This document shows, one piece after another, positions 3,973-6,965 of a DNA stretch of 6,965 bases (its first letter is position 1; each line of letters begins with the position of its first letter). The stretch lies in contig MNRR01000047.1 of the NCBI GenBank assembly GCA_001916055.1, positions 1 through 6,965 on the forward strand, in the 5' to 3' direction. The translations under genes and the position numbers were made by a program. Source of the stretch: Clostridium sp. 28_12 (GTDB lineage Bacteria > Bacillota > Clostridia > TANB77 > CAG-508). A model generated the notes under the pieces. That model did no database searches. It saw only the letters and a program-made list of their open reading frames with translations, and had not been told where the DNA came from.

Positions 3973-6965
3973 TCAGAAGTTATTACAAACGGGCGCCCCC
4001 TTTGCCAACTTGCTCAAAATCTCTTCTTTACTCTTTTTGTCTATATAATTATAAGAATTTTCACATCCACCCATATTGAATGAACAAATACTTTTATAAT
4101 CACAATATTTACATGGCGTTTTTTTGTCTTTATAATAAGGTTTTAAGTCTATATTACCTCCTAGAATTTCTTTAGAAATTTGTTTAATTATTGTGTACAT
4201 ATATTTTTGCAAATCTTTAAACTGTTCGGCAGTTACTCCACTCGTCTTTTTTTCACTTAATTCTCCATCTTTTCCTATATATGCTGGTACAAGTGCAGAA
4301 TTTCCATTTTGCAAATTTTTATCATGTAGTTTTACTACTTTTACATCTGCCAAAATTAGGCCTTTCATTTTAAAATTTGCTCTTATTTTATCTTCTATTT
4401 CTTCCTGTTCTAGTCTTTTATCTGATTTTATCATTTGTTCTAACATGCTGAAATATAAAACTCCTGCTGGCATTAAATCTTCTTCTTTACATGCAGCATC
4501 TAAATATGTTAGTAATTGGATTTGTAGTCCTGCATATACCTCATTTAAATCTATATTTTTAGCTGATGATTTATAATCTATTATTCTTAGATATTTTCCA
4601 TCTTCCCCTTGTGCTGTATCTATTCTATCTATTTTTCCTATTATCTCTATTCTTTTTCCATCTTCCAAAGTTAATCTTATTGGCTTGTATTTGCCTTTTT
4701 CTCCGAATTCTACTTCTGTTCCTAATACTTTAAATCTACTTTGCACAATTGTTCCAATTATATATTTTAGTGCCTTTTTTATTATTTTTTTTAGTCTGAT
4801 AACTAATGCTCTATATTTCGCAGTTGATGTAAATATATAATTTTTATTTTGTCCTAACTTTGAATCAATTATTTTATTTATTATTTCTGACAATTGTTCT
4901 TCTGTAATTTCTTCTAATTTTATTCCCACTTCTCTTACTGTCCCAAAAAATTCATCTATTACCTCATGTATAAATGTTCCTGTATTTAATGTTTGAATTT
5001 TTAATTCTTCTTGTGGCTTTATTTTAAGTCCATATTGTAGATAATAAGAAAATGGACAACTTCTATATCTTTCTAGTTTTGAAATACTTGTTATTAATGT
5101 ATTTCCATATAGTCTATCAATATTATTTTGATCTATTTTATCTGGAATATTCGTATATTCTAATCCTTTTAAACTTTGTTTTAATTTTTCATTCCACTCA
5201 CTATTTTTTTGATAATAATCATAAATATAATACCATAACTTTTCTATACTATCTTGTTCCTTTAATTTGCTTAAATTGACTATTAATTCTTCATATGTTG
5301 TTTTTTTGTTTAATATCTCACTTCTTCTTTCTATAACATCACTTTGTTCTTGTAACATAGGATATATTTTTTTTATTTTATTTATTAGCATTGATGGACG
5401 TAGTGCTTTTCCTTGCATATCTGATGATGAGTATAATAAATATAACTTTTCTTCTGCTGTTGTAAATGCTTTATATATATTAAAACTGTCTTCATATAGT
5501 TTGTCTATTGTGCCTTTTGCTAACTCTATACCATTTTGTTTTAAAACCTCTCTATCTGCATCATTTAAAAATCCCTCGTCTTTTCTAACACTTGGAAACT
5601 CACCATCATTTAAGCCTATTATAAATATTGCTTTTACCTTATGACTTCTTGACCTATCTACATCTCCCATTATTACTTGGTCTTGTGTGCCAGGTATTTT
5701 AGTTAAACTACTATTTTTAAAGCCTATCTTTAAAATTTGATTGTATTTGTCTATTGTTATTTTGTCATCTTTAAATACTAATACAATTTCATCTAATATT
5801 TCTATTATCGTTTGTATGCTGCTTTCATATTCATTTGCTAAATCTATTTGTCCAATTTCATTTAATTCTTGTATTTTAATTTGAACTTTTTCATATATCT
5901 GTTGCTCTACTAAAAATTCATATATTGCCTTTGAAATACCTCTTACTGTTTTATTTTCATCAATTTTATGTTTTAAATTCATTAATGGACTTACTAAATC
6001 TTTTCTAATTTGCTCTAATCTTTCAATTTCTGCTTTATCTTTTTCTTCATAATTTCCATATGTGAATTCTTTTTTCCACTTGTTTTGTTTTATTCCCCAC
6101 TTTAAACAGTATTTTTCTAGTTTGAATATATCATCTTCTTCTATATTAGAAAAACCTGTTTTTATATAATTAAATACCGCTTCATATGACCAATTTTTTA
6201 TAAATATCTCTAGTATTCCAAGTATATACTGGATTACTATATTTTGGTTTAGATCTCTGTTTTCATCTATAAATATTGGTATGTCATATTTATCAAATAT
6301 TGCCCTTGCTAAGCTTGAATATGTCGCTATATTTTTAGTAATTATTGAGATATCTCTATATCTATATCCTTCGTCTCTTACTAGTTTTAATACATTTCTT
6401 GCCACTTCTTCTATTTCTGAATATTGATTTTTAGCTAAAAATAATTGTATATTTTTTATTTGACTATTATATTTTTGTGGTTTGTTTTCATATAAATTTT
6501 TCTCTAAATGTTTCAATTCCGAATTTTTAAATCTATATGTTTCTTCTAACTTTATTTCTTCTATTTTCACATCACAATTTTGTGCAACTTCTAACAATTT
6601 AGTTACAGTAACCTCATTTGAATAAAATATGTCTGTATCTGGATTTTTTATTTCATGTAATCCATCTGTACATATTGTTATTGTTACTTGTTTTGCTATT
6701 TGTATTAGTTTTTCTATTATATGATATTCTTGACTTGTAAATCCTGCAAATTCATCTATATAAATTACTGCATCTTTAAACATATCTGTTTTGTCTATAT
6801 TTTCTGCTAATATTGTTAATAAATCTGTTTCATCAATATATTTTCCTGCTAATTGTTCTTCGAACCCACTGTATACTACGTTTAGGTCTTGTAACTTATT
6901 TTTTAAATAGATGTCCTCTTGGTTTTCTATTTCTTGTTTTAGTTGTTCTACACTAATTCCATGTT
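3973..6965 (-). CDS. addB: ATP-dependent helicase/nuclease subunit AddB, N-terminus cut by window edge
   Basis: AddB pairs with AddA in the enzyme that resects double-strand DNA breaks for recombination, replacing RecBCD in Bacillota. The open frame continues without a stop past the ATG at 6783 to the right edge, and the extra 60 residues (for example LAGKYIDETDLLTILAENI) are AddB-like. So 996 residues are visible and about 150-170, including the N-terminal nucleotide-binding loop, are missing. Residues are counted from the first complete codon. IDEFAGFTSQEY at 69-80 is an AddB hallmark, and GDVDRSRS plus IGLNDGEFP at 433-457 is the helicase-like core. The C-terminal nuclease has D779 (GKIDRID), D796 and K798 (IIDYKS) and Q816 (QLLTY). 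The four iron-sulfur cysteines are C636 (YRSCPFSYY) and C951, C954 and C960 (CKYCDYKSIC). All key nuclease residues are present. The gene probably leads an operon with pgeF and the S66 peptidase. addA does not follow it, unlike the common addB-addA order. The last residues (AKGAPVCNNF) form an unusual GC-rich tail. Confidence 0.95.
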   Translation of the reverse strand, partial: HGISVEQLKQEIENQEDIYLKNKLQDLNVVYSGFEEQLAGKYIDETDLLTILAENIDKTDMFKDAVIYIDEFAGFTSQEYHIIEKLIQIAKQVTITICTDGLHEIKNPDTDIFYSNEVTVTKLLEVAQNCDVKIEEIKLEETYRFKNSELKHLEKNLYENKPQKYNSQIKNIQLFLAKNQYSEIEEVARNVLKLVRDEGYRYRDISIITKNIATYSSLARAIFDKYDIPIFIDENRDLNQNIVIQYILGILEIFIKNWSYEAVFNYIKTGFSNIEEDDIFKLEKYCLKWGIKQNKWKKEFTYGNYEEKDKAEIERLEQIRKDLVSPLMNLKHKIDENKTVRGISKAIYEFLVEQQIYEKVQIKIQELNEIGQIDLANEYESSIQTIIEILDEIVLVFKDDKITIDKYNQILKIGFKNSSLTKIPGTQDQVIMGDVDRSRSHKVKAIFIIGLNDGEFPSVRKDEGFLNDADREVLKQNGIELAKGTIDKLYEDSFNIYKAFTTAEEKLYLLYSSSDMQGKALRPSMLINKIKKIYPMLQEQSDVIERRSEILNKKTTYEELIVNLSKLKEQDSIEKLWYYIYDYYQKNSEWNEKLKQSLKGLEYTNIPDKIDQNNIDRLYGNTLITSISKLERYRSCPFSYYLQYGLKIKPQEELKIQTLNTGTFIHEVIDEFFGTVREVGIKLEEITEEQLSEIINKIIDSKLGQNKNYIFTSTAKYRALVIRLKKIIKKALKYIIGTIVQSRFKVLGTEVEFGEKGKYKPIRLTLEDGKRIEIIGKIDRIDTAQGEDGKYLRIIDYKSSAKNIDLNEVYAGLQIQLLTYLDAACKEEDLMPAGVLYFSMLEQMIKSDKRLEQEEIEDKIRANFKMKGLILADVKVVKLHDKNLQNGNSALVPAYIGKDGELSEKKTSGVTAEQFKDLQKYMYTIIKQISKEILGGNIDLKPYYKDKKTPCKYCDYKSICSFNMGGCENSYNYIDKKSKEEILSKLAKGAPVCNNF
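3991..4000. other. GC-only decamer with GGGCGCCC palindrome at the 3' end of addB
   Basis: Ten consecutive G/C bases containing the 8-base palindrome GGGCGCCC stand out in DNA that is about three-quarters A+T. They encode Gly-Ala-Pro near the AddB C-terminus, six codons before the stop. No T-run follows on either strand, so it is not a terminator. It may be a small inserted repeat or chance. Confidence 0.5.

Noticed and set aside
4193..4576. Plus-strand open frame of 127 codons inside addB
   Set aside because: It lies antisense to the conserved AddB nuclease domain, with no start signal and no recognisable family.
5052..5644. Two overlapping plus-strand open frames inside addB
   Set aside because: Both are antisense to the AddB helicase-like core and are Phe/Leu/Ser-rich with no ribosome site.
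6781..6783. ATG at 6783 as the start of AddB
   Set aside because: The frame stays open to the right edge and the additional 60 residues fit AddB, so this is an internal methionine in a gene cut by the window.
1..6965. CRISPR array, tRNA/rRNA genes, transposase or a complete multigene defence system
   Set aside because: No regularly spaced repeats, RNA-gene signatures or transposase motifs were seen. The only nuclease candidates are AddB, a repair enzyme, and one stand-alone ATPase/nuclease gene.

Overview
The window is very AT-rich (by eye roughly a quarter G+C). Every convincing gene lies on the minus strand, uses the standard bacterial code (TAA, TAG and TGA all act as stops) and mostly has Shine-Dalgarno sites of the AGGAGG type. 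An AddB nuclease subunit with its iron-sulfur cysteines, a TasA/SipW-type secreted protein and this base composition point to a low-GC Bacillota, most likely a Clostridia-like, possibly gut, organism. The species cannot be named from the sequence.

Read in the direction of transcription (right to left), the window opens inside addB (6965 to 3973), whose N-terminus lies beyond the right edge. Next come a PgeF/YfiH laccase-domain protein (3942 to 3097) and an S66-family LD-carboxypeptidase related to MccF (3065 to 2139). These three genes are separated by only about 30 bases each and look like one operon. A weak hairpin follows. Then a separate transcription unit starts with a plausible promoter and an inverted repeat lying over the expected start site. 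It encodes an AAA-ATPase-like protein with a C-terminal PD-(D/E)XK nuclease domain (2024 to 318). A further promoter region, containing three TTTTGTGT repeats, precedes a small secreted-protein gene that runs off the left edge (165 to 1).

Functionally, AddB is half of the AddAB double-strand-break resection enzyme, but addA does not follow it here. The two genes behind it both have plausible links to peptidoglycan: PgeF guards the composition of the stem peptide, and S66 enzymes trim murein tetrapeptides or inactivate peptide-nucleotide antibiotics. The AAA-ATPase/nuclease protein belongs to a widespread family of unknown role that is often multicopy in gut bacteria. It appears to be an independent accessory unit.

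No RNA gene, CRISPR array, insertion sequence or complete new multigene system was seen. The points most worth checking are the inverted repeat at the ATPase/nuclease promoter, the MccF-like signature of the carboxypeptidase, the GC-rich tail of addB, and the repeat-bearing promoter of the secreted protein.
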